Part shown: in pieces, positions 17,757 through 30,335 of the stretch
Layout of the letters: each line of letters begins with the position of its first letter
Position numbering within the stretch: position 1 is the stretch's first letter
NCBI RefSeq assembly: GCF_900105945.1
Contig: NZ_FNSO01000004.1
Location: forward strand, 2,914,001 to 2,978,000
Length of the DNA: 64,000 nt
From: Amycolatopsis tolypomycina
Lineage (GTDB): Bacteria; Actinomycetota; Actinomycetes; Mycobacteriales; Pseudonocardiaceae
Reading direction: 5' to 3'
Notes under the pieces: model-generated
What the model saw: the letters and a program-made list of their open reading frames with translations, nothing else
What the model was told of the DNA's origin: nothing
Database searches by the model: none
Position numbers and translations under genes: made by a program

Positions 17757-20507
17757 TCAGGTGGTCGTGCAGGCCCGGCCGTTGAGCGAGATCGCCGCCG
17801 GTTTGCCGTTCGCCGCGCCCGACGAGCCCGTGAAGCCGAACTCCGCGCTGCCGCCGGCCGGGATGGTGCGGTTCCAGCCCGCGTCCAGTGCCGTCACCGC
17901 CGCTCCGGTCTGGGTGACCTGCGCGTTCCACGCCTGCGTCACGCGCTGGCCGTCGGCGAACGTCCACGTCACCGTCCAGCCGGTCACCGCCGTGGTGCCG
18001 GTGTTGCCCAGCTTCACCGACGCCTGGAAGCCGCCCTGCCACTGGTTGGTGACCGTGTAGGCCGCCGTGCAGGAGCCCGACGGCACCGGCGTGGTGGTCG
18101 TCGTGGGCGTTGTGGTGGTGGTCGTCGGCGTCGTGGAGGTGGTGGGTGTGGTGCTCGTCGGGGGCGGCTCGCTGCCGCCGGACTCGCCCACGATCACGCC
18201 GCGGCCGTTCGTGCCCACGTACACCCGGCCGTACACCCGCGGGTCGCCGGTCAGCGCCTCGCCGATGTTGCCGTACTGGTGCCGGTCGTCGTTGATCCGC
18301 AGCCACGAGGCCCCGGCGTCGTCCGAGCGGAAGATCCCGCGTACCCCGCCGATCTTGGCGATCGTGTACAACGCCGGATACGTCCGGCCGGGGGCCGCCT
18401 TGCCGAACCCGATGTTGTCGGCTTCGGCGACGTTCGCCAGCTTCGTGAAGGACGTTCCGGAGTCGGTGGAGTGCCAGAGGCCGTACGCCGTGCCGGAGCC
18501 GCCGGCCAGCCAGACGTCGCCCTTGATGCCCGGCACCGCCTTGAAGTGCGCCGAGCCGGCGGGCAGCCCGGTGGCCGCGGTCGCGGTGAACGTCGCGCCG
18601 CCGTCGGTGCTGAGGTAGAACCGGCCCGCCGCGAACCCGTAGAACCGCTTCGGGTCGACGCGGTCGGACTCGACCACCGCGCCGGCCGGGATGCCGGTGG
18701 ACGCCGTCCAGGACGAGCCGAAGCCGACCGAGTAGCTGACGGCCGAGCCTGCCGGGCTCCAGACGAACCGGCTGCCGTCGGCGGCCGCGGCGACCGTGCC
18801 GCCACTGGCGTTGCCGCCCGGCTCGGCGCCCTGGAACCAGTTCTTGCCGCCGTCGGTGGAGAAGGCGATCCGGTTGTCGTTCGGCCGCGCGGACCGGTCG
18901 AGCGTGCCGGTGCGGACGATCGTCGCCGGGGTCAGTTCGGCGTAGTCGAGGCTGGTGGTCGTGGTGAACACCGGCTGCGTGTACATGGTGGCCGGGACCG
19001 CGTCGAGGCTGTCGTGCCGGAACCCGCCGATGTCGCCGAGGCCCGAGAGCAGGGGAGCGCCCGACGGCGGGCTGATCAGGTCGAGCACCGCGGTCTCCTC
19101 GAGGCCGCCGACGACCGGCTTGATCGTGATCTTCCCGCCGCTGTCCCACTTCGTCAGGTCGGACGTGCCGTAGATCGTCGCGCCCGTGCCGTAGAGCAGG
19201 TGGTTCGAGTCGAACGGGTCGATCTCCACCGACTCGGTCATCCAGCCGAGCTTGGGCGAGGGCACCGGGGGAGCGGGCTGGAGGCCGAAGTTCAGCCACG
19301 GCACCGCGGAGATGTCCTGGGTGTAGCGCAGGTTCCGCTCGGGGTAGTTCGCGAAGTCCCAGATGCGGGTCCAGGTGGCGCCGCCGTCGGTGCTGCGGAA
19401 GAAGATGACGTCCGGCCACCACGACACCTGCGTGGCGACCATCAGCGTGTTCGGGTGCTGCCGGTCGATCGTCAGCCCGCTGTAGCCGAAGTAGTCGTCG
19501 CTGCTGTCGGAGGGGATCGGGCTGATCCGCGTCCAGGTGCCGGTCTTGGTGGCGTACTTCCAGACGTCGCCCTTCGCACCGTCGTAGGGGCCGCCGGTGT
19601 CGCTGGTCGCCAGGTACAGGTAGCCGCCGACGCTGTCGAGGACGCCCTTGTGCGCCAGGTGCCCGGTGGGCTGGCCGGCCAGCCGCGCCCACGTCGTGCC
19701 GCCGTCGGTGCTGCGGTAGACGGTGTTCTGCTTGTCCGCGACCCCGACGTAGATCGTCTGCGTGGTGCTGCCGCGGGTGCCGGTCGCCGGGTCGAACGTC
19801 ACCCAGGTGACGCCCTGGTTGTCGCTGGAGTAGCCGGTCGTGTCGTTCGGGTCGGCCACGTAGTTGCCCGGGTTGGGGAAGCTGGTCACCTTCGCCCAGG
19901 TGACGCCGGAGTCCGTGCTGCGCCAGAGGCCGTTGCCGCTCGGCGCGCCGAGGTAGAGGACGCTGTTGCGGTTCGGGTCGATCGCGAGCCGTTCGCCCAT
20001 CCCGCGGCCGGGCATGTTGCCGCCGAGCTTGAACGGCAGCGCGGCCGCCTGCCAGGTGCCGCCGCGGTCGGCCGACCGGAGGATCGCGCCGTTGTTCGGG
20101 TCCCAGCTGTTGGTGTACATCCCGGCCGCGACGTAGACGCGGTCCGGGTCGACCGGGTCGGTGGCGAGGCTGACGACGCCGTTGTGGCCCCAGTCGGTCC
20201 AGCCGACCGAGTCCAGCAGCGGCAGCCAGCGGCCGGTGGCGGTGTTCCAGCGGTACGCGCCGCCGATGTCGGTGCGGGCGTAGACCAGCCCGGGCTCGGC
20301 CTGGTTGAAGATGATCCCGGGCACGAACCCGCCGCCGGCGATTTCGGCGTTGCGCCACGTGGTGGCCGCCGGCGCGGCCGGCGAGGCGGGCGCGCCGAGG
20401 GTGACGGCGACGGTGGCGGGCAGGAGAACGGCGAGCAGGCTGACGAACAGCCGTCTCGCCGAGCGGAACGGGGACGGGGAATGCGTTCTCGGCACGACGT
20501 TGTGCAC
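17757..20507 (-). CDS. Secreted GH74 xyloglucanase with C-terminal CBM2
   Basis: Encodes 916 residues from the GTG at 20507, which has a GGAGG ribosome site; the open frame extends to 20606 but that part contains the operator. After the signal peptide comes a two-propeller GH74 domain (about 45-770) starting TTWRNAEIAGGGFVPGIIFNQ, with the putative catalytic Asp in YARTDIGGAYRW and many Asp-box repeats (SxDxGxTW). A Thr/Pro linker and a CBM2 (about 815-916) follow. It should cleave the glucan backbone of xyloglucan outside the cell, widening the locus from cellulose to hemicellulose. A CebR-type operator lies 17 bases upstream of the start, well placed to block transcription. Confidence 0.92.
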   Translation of the reverse strand: MHNVVPRTHSPSPFRSARRLFVSLLAVLLPATVAVTLGAPASPAAPAATTWRNAEIAGGGFVPGIIFNQAEPGLVYARTDIGGAYRWNTATGRWLPLLDSVGWTDWGHNGVVSLATDPVDPDRVYVAAGMYTNSWDPNNGAILRSADRGGTWQAAALPFKLGGNMPGRGMGERLAIDPNRNSVLYLGAPSGNGLWRSTDSGVTWAKVTSFPNPGNYVADPNDTTGYSSDNQGVTWVTFDPATGTRGSTTQTIYVGVADKQNTVYRSTDGGTTWARLAGQPTGHLAHKGVLDSVGGYLYLATSDTGGPYDGAKGDVWKYATKTGTWTRISPIPSDSSDDYFGYSGLTIDRQHPNTLMVATQVSWWPDVIFFRSTDGGATWTRIWDFANYPERNLRYTQDISAVPWLNFGLQPAPPVPSPKLGWMTESVEIDPFDSNHLLYGTGATIYGTSDLTKWDSGGKITIKPVVGGLEETAVLDLISPPSGAPLLSGLGDIGGFRHDSLDAVPATMYTQPVFTTTTSLDYAELTPATIVRTGTLDRSARPNDNRIAFSTDGGKNWFQGAEPGGNASGGTVAAAADGSRFVWSPAGSAVSYSVGFGSSWTASTGIPAGAVVESDRVDPKRFYGFAAGRFYLSTDGGATFTATAATGLPAGSAHFKAVPGIKGDVWLAGGSGTAYGLWHSTDSGTSFTKLANVAEADNIGFGKAAPGRTYPALYTIAKIGGVRGIFRSDDAGASWLRINDDRHQYGNIGEALTGDPRVYGRVYVGTNGRGVIVGESGGSEPPPTSTTPTTSTTPTTTTTTPTTTTTPVPSGSCTAAYTVTNQWQGGFQASVKLGNTGTTAVTGWTVTWTFADGQRVTQAWNAQVTQTGAAVTALDAGWNRTIPAGGSAEFGFTGSSGAANGKPAAISLNGRACTTT

Positions 20508-20523
20508 CTTGGCCTCCACACTC

Positions 20524-20537
20524 TGGGAGCGCTTCCA
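20524..20537. promoter_or_regulatory. CebR-type operator 5
   Basis: TGGGAGCGCTTCCA in the divergent region between the GH74 gene (start 20507) and the MFS sugar porter gene (start 20778). Confidence 0.85.
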
Positions 20538-20777
20538 GAGGGACGGTAAACCAGCGTTCCGAGCGTTGTAAAGCGTTCGACGATTTCGGCGGCCAACACT
20601 GTCCACAGTGGATTACGAACCGGGTCGGCGCCCGGTGTGCGGGGTTTGTACGCATCACATACGTGAATGTCAATCAGGTGTCTGAATCGTTATCGGAAAC
20701 CTTCTTGCCCGCCATTTTGCGGCGTGTGAGTGTGGTGGCCGCTGCTGGACTGGATCAACGGAAGAGGCGACCAGGCA

Positions 20778-22169
20778 ATGACGCAAACGGCCCCGGCGCG
20801 GCACATCGGCCGGACCACGCTGTACTTCTTCGGCGCACTCGGCGGCATCCTCTTCGGCTACGACCTCGGCGTGATCTCCGGGGTGCTCCCGTTCATCGGG
20901 AAACTGTGGGGGCTGACCAGCTGGGACAAGGGCGTGATCACGGCCAGCCTGTCGGTCGGTGCCATCGTCGGCGCGCTGTTGTCCAGCCGCAGCAACGAAA
21001 TCCTCGGCAGGCGCCGCACGATCATGGCCGCCGCGGGCATTGTTGTCGTGGGCACGCTGGCAGCGAGCTTCGCGCCGGCGTTCGCGCTGCTGGTGGTCTC
21101 GCGCCTGGTCATCGGGGTGGGGATCGGCCTTTCGTCGTCGACCGTCCCGACGTACCTGTCCGAGCTGGCGCCGGCGAAGTGGCGCGGCGCGCTGGGCGCG
21201 CTCAACCAGATCTTCATCGTGCTGGGCATCCTGATCGCGTTCCTGGTCAGCTACGGGCTCGGCCCGGGCTCGGCGTGGCGCTGGATGTTCGCCGGCGCGA
21301 TCGTGCCGGCGGTGATCCTGCTCGCCGGGCTGGCGTTCCTGCCGGAGACGCCGCGGTGGCTCGTGCAGAACGGCCGGGAGGACGAGGCGCGGTGGGTGCT
21401 GGCGAGCGCGCACGGGACCACCGCCGACCTCGACGGGGAGATCGCGACCATCCACGAGGTCATCCGGCTCGACACCGAGGAGAAACCGCGGATCCGCGAC
21501 CTGTTCTCCGGGTTCGTGCGGCCGATGGCCGTCGTGGCGCTGCTGCTCGCGATCGGCCAGCAGTTCAGCGGCGTCAACGCGATCAACGCCTACTTCCCGA
21601 CGATGCTCATCGGCCTCGGCTTCGCCACGCAGGCGGCGCTGCTGTCCGGCGTCCTGCTGGGTGTCACGAAGTTCCTGTTCACCGCCTGGGTCGTGTTCGT
21701 GGTGGACCGCTGGGGCCGCAAACCGTTGCTGCTCATCGGGAACGTCGTCATGGTGCTGACACTGGCGGGGGCCGGCCTGGTCGTGCTGAACGTCCACGAC
21801 ACGAGCACGCGCGGCCTGCTCATGCTGGTGATGATGGTGCTCTACCTGGTCGGCTACGAGCTCGGCTGGGGCGCGGTGGTCTGGGTGATGATGGCCGAGG
21901 TCTTCCCGCTGAAGTACCGGGCCATGGGCATGGGTGTCAGCAGCGTGGTCCTCTGGGCCGCGACGGGCATCGTGAGCGCGGTGTTCCCGCTCATCTCGGA
22001 CCCGGGCGCCCTCGGCGTCGGCGGCTCGATGTTCCTGTTCGCCGCGGTGAACGTGGTGCTGTTCGCGCTGACCCGGTGGCTGGTCCCGGAGACCAAGGGC
22101 CGCACGCTGGAGCAGATCGAGCTCGACCTCCGCGCCCGGCAGGGGGTCAGTGGGCGGGCGCGAGGGTGA
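20778..22169 (+). CDS. MFS sugar porter (sugar:H+ symporter family)
   Basis: Encodes 463 residues from the ATG at 20778; a GTG at 20730 is in frame but lacks support. Twelve membrane segments are predicted by eye. Sugar-porter signatures are present: GYDLGVISG in helix 1, PETPRW before the central loop, QQFSGVNAINAY, DRWGRK and PETKGRTLEQI at the C terminus. It should import a monosaccharide with protons. Divergent from the xyloglucanase gene with a CebR-type operator between, it may take up xylose, galactose or glucose released from xyloglucan; specificity is inference. Confidence 0.88.
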   Translation: MTQTAPARHIGRTTLYFFGALGGILFGYDLGVISGVLPFIGKLWGLTSWDKGVITASLSVGAIVGALLSSRSNEILGRRRTIMAAAGIVVVGTLAASFAPAFALLVVSRLVIGVGIGLSSSTVPTYLSELAPAKWRGALGALNQIFIVLGILIAFLVSYGLGPGSAWRWMFAGAIVPAVILLAGLAFLPETPRWLVQNGREDEARWVLASAHGTTADLDGEIATIHEVIRLDTEEKPRIRDLFSGFVRPMAVVALLLAIGQQFSGVNAINAYFPTMLIGLGFATQAALLSGVLLGVTKFLFTAWVVFVVDRWGRKPLLLIGNVVMVLTLAGAGLVVLNVHDTSTRGLLMLVMMVLYLVGYELGWGAVVWVMMAEVFPLKYRAMGMGVSSVVLWAATGIVSAVFPLISDPGALGVGGSMFLFAAVNVVLFALTRWLVPETKGRTLEQIELDLRARQGVSGRARG

Positions 22170-23001
22170 GCTTGCCGGCGAGCCTGCCGAGCCAGGCCTC
22201 GACCTCCTCGGCCGAGCGGTCGGGCAGGCCGAAGATCGTTTCGGTGACGCCGAGTCCGTCCAGGTGGGCCAGGCGTGCGGGGTCGGGGCGCTCGCCGAGG
22301 GCGCAGATCCGCGGCGCGCCTGCGCGGCCTTCGGCGTGCCAGATCTCCTTCAGCAGGGCCACGTGGCCGTCCAGATCGGTGTCGGCGGGTGTCGTCATCC
22401 AGCCGTCGGCGTGGCGGGCTATCCAGCGGAACGTCTTCTCGGTGGGGCCCGCGCCGAGCAGGACCGGGATGTGCGGCTGGATCGGCTTGGGCCACGCCCA
22501 GCTCGGCCCGAACGAGACGAACTCGCCGTCGTAGGCCGCTTCCTCCTGCGTCCACAGTGCACTCATCGCCTCGAGGTACTCGCGCAGCGCGGTGCGGCGG
22601 CGGTTCCCGGGGACGCCGTGGTCGGTCAGCTCGTCGACGTTCCAGCCGAACCCCGCGCCGAGCGTGACGCGGCCACCCGAGAGGTGGTCGAGGCTGGCGA
22701 TCGTCTTGGCGAGGGTGATCGGGTCGCTCTCCACGGGCAGGGCCACCGCCGTGGCGAGCCGGATGCGGGAGGTGACCGCGGCCGCCGTCGCCAGCGCGAC
22801 CCACGGGTCGAGCGTCCGGCTGTAGCGGTCGTCGGGCAGCGACGCGTCCCCGGTGCGCGGGTGCGGTGAGGCGCGCTTCACCGGGATGTGGGTGTGCTCG
22901 GGGACGTAGAAGGTCGAGAACCCCGCGGCTTCCGCGGCGCGCGCCGCGGCCGCCGGGGTGATCCCCCGGTCGCTGGTGAACAGCACGATTCCGTAGTCCA
23001 C
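22147..23001 (-). CDS. LLM-class F420-dependent oxidoreductase
   Basis: Encodes 284 residues with a luciferase-like monooxygenase TIM barrel: FSTFYVPEHTHIPV, RIRLATAVALPVESDPITLAKTIASLDHLSGGRVTLGAGFGWN and HIPVLLGAG match the actinobacterial F420-dependent subfamily (TIGR03619 type). Substrate unknown. Its 3' end overlaps that of the MFS gene by 23 bases on the opposite strand, leaving no room for a terminator. Likely horizontally stable housekeeping or detoxification enzyme of actinomycetes. Confidence 0.85.
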   Translation of the reverse strand: MDYGIVLFTSDRGITPAAAARAAEAAGFSTFYVPEHTHIPVKRASPHPRTGDASLPDDRYSRTLDPWVALATAAAVTSRIRLATAVALPVESDPITLAKTIASLDHLSGGRVTLGAGFGWNVDELTDHGVPGNRRRTALREYLEAMSALWTQEEAAYDGEFVSFGPSWAWPKPIQPHIPVLLGAGPTEKTFRWIARHADGWMTTPADTDLDGHVALLKEIWHAEGRAGAPRICALGERPDPARLAHLDGLGVTETIFGLPDRSAEEVEAWLGRLAGKLTLAPAH

Positions 23002-23265
23002 CCGCGGAGCGTATTAGAACGTGTTTCAGTTTTCAAGCCGTTCGGATGGTGACACTCTGTGCTCGGAGACGTACTCCGGGTGGTCTTGAGGGGGGCTCGA
23101 TCCCGGGCTGGCACACTCGGGCCGGTAGTCGCGGGCCGGTCGGTCGACGGAGGTGCAGGGTGACCCGGACAATCCATTGTGGACGGATACCGTCCCAGTC
23201 CGTGGACGCGCGGGTGGGGCGGGATGGCGTGCACGGGCCCGGATCCGATACCGTGGACCACAGGT

Positions 23266-23337
23266 CGAGAGGCGCTGCAACGGACCACCGGGTCCGCCAC
23301 GCTCGGCCGGGAATGACCAACCAAGGGCGCCTCCCGA
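23266..23337 (+). ncRNA. SAH riboswitch upstream of metH
   Basis: Helix P1 is GAGGCGC (23269-23275) with GCGCCTC (23327-23333). After the conserved-looking CTGCAACGG comes helix P2, CGGACC (23281-23286) with GGTCCG (23291-23296), then CCACGCTCGG, close to the SAH-riboswitch consensus CCAGGCTCGG, and AACCAAGGGCGC before the P1 closing strand. Order, helix lengths and conserved segments fit the S-adenosylhomocysteine riboswitch, known upstream of ahcY and metH genes. The 3' strand of P1 overlaps a second hairpin that hides the metH ribosome site. Confidence 0.85.
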
Positions 23338-23348
23338 ACGAGGGAGGC
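23329..23348 (+). promoter_or_regulatory. Hairpin masking the metH ribosome-binding site
   Basis: GCCTCCC (23329-23335) pairs with GGGAGGC (23342-23348), which contains the GGGAGG ribosome site just ahead of the GTG at 23354. The masking strand shares GCCTC with the closing strand of riboswitch helix P1, so the two helices exclude each other: ligand binding should free the ribosome site and switch translation on. Confidence 0.8.
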
Positions 23349-23353
23349 TGCCG

Positions 23354-26998
<3,645 letters not shown>

Positions 26999-27007
26999 CC
27001 CGGCAGC

Positions 27008-27165
27008 TCACGTGATCGGAGCCGTGACTCACGTGATCAGGGCCGTAACCGGCGTGATCGGAGCCGGAACTCGCGAGTTCCGGCTCCCATCACGCGAGTT
27101 ACGGCTTCGATCACGCGAGTTCCGGCCCGGATCACGCGAGTTCCGGCGCTGAGCACGTGAGTTAC
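27008..27165. repeat. Inverted array of 21-bp units (third palindrome family)
   Basis: Three head-to-tail 21-bp units of the form TCACGTGATCGGAGCCGTGAC run from 27008 to 27070 and about four units in inverted orientation (CGAGTTACGGCTTCGATCACG type) follow, meeting at the palindrome CTCGCGAG near 27070. Units vary at a few positions. The array fills the gap between metH and the convergent monooxygenase gene and its last unit supplies that gene's TAA stop. There are no unique spacers, so it is not a CRISPR array. Confidence 0.85.
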
Positions 27166-28304
27166 GAGGCGTAGGCCGGCAGCTCGATGTCCGTGGCGAA
27201 CTTGTCGGTCGCCTTGAGCATCAGGCCGAGCAGGAAGCGGGACTTGAACGTCCAGTTGCGCAGCTTGATCCGCGCCCGCGACGGCGGCGCGAGGAACGGC
27301 CCCGCGGTGCCGCGTTGCGCGACCTTCGCGTAGCGGCGGAGCAGTTCCTCGTAGCGGGCGAAGGCCACCCGGTGGTCGCCGTCCGCGGCGCGGAGCTCGC
27401 CGGCGAGCACGTACGCGCCGACGATCGCCAGGCCGGTCCCGAAGCCGCCGAGGGTGTTGCCGTAGGCCGCGTCGCCGAGGAGGACGACGCGGCCGCGGGA
27501 GTAGTGGTCGATCGTCACCCGGCTGAGCGAGTCCAGGAAGAAGTCCTCGGCCTGCGGGACCTTGGCCATCAGTTCGGGCACCCGCCAGCCGGCGCCCTGG
27601 TAGGCGTCCAGCAGCAGCTGCCGCTGTTTCTCGGTGTCGGTGCGGTCGTAGTCGAGCTCGGGGGAGGCGAACACGAAGAACGCCGACGCCTTCGGCCCGC
27701 CCACGGCGGCCATCCGGCCGGGCTCGTTGTACATCACCGCGTCACCGCCGAGTTCCTCGCCGAGCTCGGCCAGGGCGTAGTGGTAGCCGAGGTAGCGGAC
27801 GTGGTCGCGTTCGGGGCCGAAAGCCAGCCGCCGGACGTTCGAGTGGATGCCGTCGGCGCCGACGACGAGGTCGAACCCGCGGGGCCGGGCGTGGGCGAAG
27901 GTGACGTCGACGCCGTCCGGGGCCTCGGTCAGCGACGTGATGGTGTCGCCGAAGAGGTACTCGCAGTCCGTGTGCGCGTACAGGATTTCGGCGAGGTCGC
28001 CACGCCGGATCTCGATCTCGCCACCGGTGAACTCGCCGGGGATCACGGCCTGCGGCTTCCCGGTGGCGTCGACGATCGTCTGGTCGTGCCCGCCCGTCTG
28101 CCGGCGCCGGACCTCGTCGAGGATGCCCATGCGCTCGAGGACGGCCCGGTGGGTGGGCCCCTTGAAGTCGACGGCCTGCCCGCCACGCCGCAGCGCCGGA
28201 GCCCGTTCGACGACGGTGACGGCGCAGCCGTAGCGGGTCAGCCAGTGGGCGAGGGCAGGACCGGCGATGCTGGCGCCGGAGATCAGGACGGTCAGGTTCT
28301 TCAT
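27162..28304 (-). CDS. FAD-dependent aromatic-ring-type monooxygenase
   Basis: Encodes 380 residues of the PHBH-like flavoprotein hydroxylase group. The N-terminal dinucleotide motif reads ISGASIAGP (GxSxxG at 10-15), followed by VVERAP; the DG motif is VVGADGIHSNVR and the second FAD motif is GRVVLLGDAAYGNTLGGFGTGLAI. No membrane segment. It resembles TetX-like and polyketide-tailoring hydroxylases, but there is no biosynthetic cluster around it, so substrate is unknown. Its stop codon lies inside the 21-bp repeat array. Confidence 0.88.
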   Translation of the reverse strand: MKNLTVLISGASIAGPALAHWLTRYGCAVTVVERAPALRRGGQAVDFKGPTHRAVLERMGILDEVRRRQTGGHDQTIVDATGKPQAVIPGEFTGGEIEIRRGDLAEILYAHTDCEYLFGDTITSLTEAPDGVDVTFAHARPRGFDLVVGADGIHSNVRRLAFGPERDHVRYLGYHYALAELGEELGGDAVMYNEPGRMAAVGGPKASAFFVFASPELDYDRTDTEKQRQLLLDAYQGAGWRVPELMAKVPQAEDFFLDSLSRVTIDHYSRGRVVLLGDAAYGNTLGGFGTGLAIVGAYVLAGELRAADGDHRVAFARYEELLRRYAKVAQRGTAGPFLAPPSRARIKLRNWTFKSRFLLGLMLKATDKFATDIELPAYAS

Positions 28305-28448
28305 GCGGCGAGCCTCGCCGGGGCCGCTGACCGGCTCCTGGCGAAGCGCTGACGGCCGCTGTCAGCCACCGTCAGCCACCGTCAGCCCGCGGGGGCGCCC
28401 CCCGTTTTCCACGCTACCGGAAGGCACCGACAATTCCGGACCATCGGG

Positions 28449-29843
28449 CTACTCGACCGCACCCGCTTGGGTGAGCAGGTTCTGGTACCAGGCGTCGTAC
28501 GGGCGATTGGTCGCCGGGTAGTTCGCCAAGGGCGTGGTCGCCTGGCTCGCCGAATCGAAGTCCCAGCCGCGGACGAGCCTGCCCGCCTGCCGGGCCGAGG
28601 TGATGAACGCGCGTTCCGTGGCCGGTGCGCCGTAGAACAGCGCGCCCTGCTGGAGTTCGGCGCTGTCGCCCTGCTGGAACTCGTCGAAGGCGACCTGCCG
28701 GTACCGGATCCGGTCGCCGGCGACCTGGCCGGTGTCGGCGCGCAGCGTCTGGGCCGACGTCGGGCCGTCCGCGCCGGTCCACACCGACACCGTGCGGCCG
28801 GCGCTGGTCGACGTCGCCTTCGCGAACCGCGCGTTGGACGTCTTGGCGTTGCCGGTCCACGACACCGTCGTGCTCGCGAGCGCGCCGTTCCACGCCCAGT
28901 TCTGGCTGCTGCTCTGGCTCTTGTGGATTTCGCGCAGGTGCGTCGCGTCGGTGAAGGCGACCGTCGGCAGCACGCCGTTGTCGTACTGGTGGCTGGCCTG
29001 CCAGGTGATTTCGCCGTCCGCGCCGAGCTTGCCGACGTGGTACCACAACGTCGTCGCGCTCGGGGACTGGTGGACCTCCACCAGGTCGCCGTCGTCGTTG
29101 AGCGCGACCGCCGGCGTCTGGCCGCTGTCGTACTTCCCGTGCCGCAGCCAGGTGACGCGGCCGTCGGCGCCGTACGTCCCGGTCCAGTACCAGAGCGCGC
29201 CGGCCCCGGAGTCGTGCACCTCGACGACCTGGCCACGGCCGTTGAGCGCGACCGCCGGGTGATAGCCGACGTCGCGCTTGTACTCGGTGCGGGAGCCGCC
29301 GTCACCCGACAGCAGCGGCAGCACGCGCCCGCGCAGCGCGTCGACGTCCGGCTGCGCCGCCGGGTAGTCCCGCGCCCGCAGCAGCCGCGCGCCGAACACC
29401 GACTCCAGCTCCTCGTTGAGCGCGGTCAGGTTGCCCGCGGCGAACGACGGGTTGTCGGTCAGGTCGTCCTTGAGGTCGAGCATGACGACGATCGGCGCGG
29501 CGCCCGGGTGCTGTGCCGACCACGTGTTCACCACGGCCAGCCAGTCGCGGAGGTTGTTCGACGCCGGGTTGCCGCCGCTGTGGTCGACGAGGTTGCCGGG
29601 GGAGTCGTGCCCGACGGCGTAGTCGTGTGTCGTGGCGTAACCGTTGTCGTGCACGTCGAATTCCAGGAACCGCACGCCGTGGTCGAGCTGGTAGGTGACG
29701 GAGTTCTTGGCGCCGTCGACGTTGCCCGAATAGCTGTTGTGGGTCGCCTTGAAGACGGAGGACGAGAACGGCGGGCTCGCGGCGTGGGCCGTGGCGGGGG
29801 TCAGGAACGCGGCAGTGAGCACGGCGGTGGCGAGTACGCGCAT
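28449..29843 (-). CDS. Secreted PI-PLC-like phosphodiesterase with propeller-like repeats
   Basis: Encodes 464 residues from the ATG at 29843. Signal peptide about 1-21 (AHA end). Residues 22-180 match the calcium-dependent phosphoinositide phospholipase C family: FKATHNSYSG (catalytic His), LDHGVRFLEFDVHD (metal-binding Glu/Asp and second His) and IVVMLDLKDD. Then come three tandem repeats of about 40 residues of the form VALNxxGxxVEVHxSxxxxxLWYxxGxxxADGxxxW (about 205-320), which look like propeller blades or a binding module. It should act outside the cell on phospholipid or glycerophosphodiester-type substrates. The gap after it toward 28305 carries a tandem GTCAGCCACC repeat. Confidence 0.82.
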   Translation of the reverse strand: MRVLATAVLTAAFLTPATAHAASPPFSSSVFKATHNSYSGNVDGAKNSVTYQLDHGVRFLEFDVHDNGYATTHDYAVGHDSPGNLVDHSGGNPASNNLRDWLAVVNTWSAQHPGAAPIVVMLDLKDDLTDNPSFAAGNLTALNEELESVFGARLLRARDYPAAQPDVDALRGRVLPLLSGDGGSRTEYKRDVGYHPAVALNGRGQVVEVHDSGAGALWYWTGTYGADGRVTWLRHGKYDSGQTPAVALNDDGDLVEVHQSPSATTLWYHVGKLGADGEITWQASHQYDNGVLPTVAFTDATHLREIHKSQSSSQNWAWNGALASTTVSWTGNAKTSNARFAKATSTSAGRTVSVWTGADGPTSAQTLRADTGQVAGDRIRYRQVAFDEFQQGDSAELQQGALFYGAPATERAFITSARQAGRLVRGWDFDSASQATTPLANYPATNRPYDAWYQNLLTQAGAVE

Positions 29844-30002
29844 CCTCGGGTCCTCACGTCGGGGAACGGGGCTCGCCCATCCTGGCGCCCGGATGGTTGC
29901 GGTGTCTCGAAATCGGGGTGAACCCGCGTTCGCGATAGGGGTCGGCAATCGGATCTACCGTGGTGGAAGGACTGTTCTCGCCTGCGCCGGTAACCTCCCC
30001 GC

Positions 30003-30326
30003 ATGGCCGCCGAACACGTGATCGTCACCTCCACCACCGACTCCGAAACCGCGGCGCGCGACCTCGCCGCCCAGGCCGTGGAAGCCCGGCTGGGTGCCTG
30101 TGCCCAGGTCGTCGGGCCCATCACCAGCGTCTACCGGTGGGACGGCGCCGTGCAGACCGACCAGGAGTGGCGGGTCGAGATCAAGACCACCGCCGATCGG
30201 GTGCCCGCCCTGGCCGAACGACTACGGCAGCTGCACGGCTACGACCTGCCGGAGGTCATCGCCACACCCATCGTCGGGGGCAGTGCCGAATACCTGGCGT
30301 GGCTGACCGCCGAAACCGCTGGCTAG
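30003..30326 (+). CDS. cutA: CutA-like divalent-cation tolerance protein
   Basis: Encodes 107 residues, the usual CutA length, with TSTTDSETAARDLAAQAVEARLGACAQVVGPITSVYRWDG and EVIATPIVGGSAEYLAWL, both characteristic of the trimeric CutA1 fold. Its role in metal tolerance or signalling is poorly defined in actinobacteria. The next gene begins nine bases later on the same strand, suggesting co-transcription. Confidence 0.93.
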   Translation: MAAEHVIVTSTTDSETAARDLAAQAVEARLGACAQVVGPITSVYRWDGAVQTDQEWRVEIKTTADRVPALAERLRQLHGYDLPEVIATPIVGGSAEYLAWLTAETAG

Positions 30327-30335
30327 ATTCGGCGC

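Larger units (their letters stand above)
23002..23353. other. Divergent promoter and leader region of metH
   Basis: This 352-base region separates the F420 oxidoreductase gene (-) from metH (+). Its last 90 bases form the SAH riboswitch and the ribosome-site hairpin described separately. A GTCCAC-type palindrome variant (ATCCATTGTGGAC) lies at 23172-23184. The rest is probably the metH promoter and untranslated leader; I see no gene. Confidence 0.55.

Noticed and set aside
23002..23265. Cobalamin riboswitch ahead of metH
   Set aside because: No B12-box-like segment is visible; the leader fits the SAH riboswitch instead.
27008..27165. Possible CRISPR array
   Set aside because: The 21-bp units are contiguous without unique spacers, change orientation in the middle, and no cas genes are nearby.
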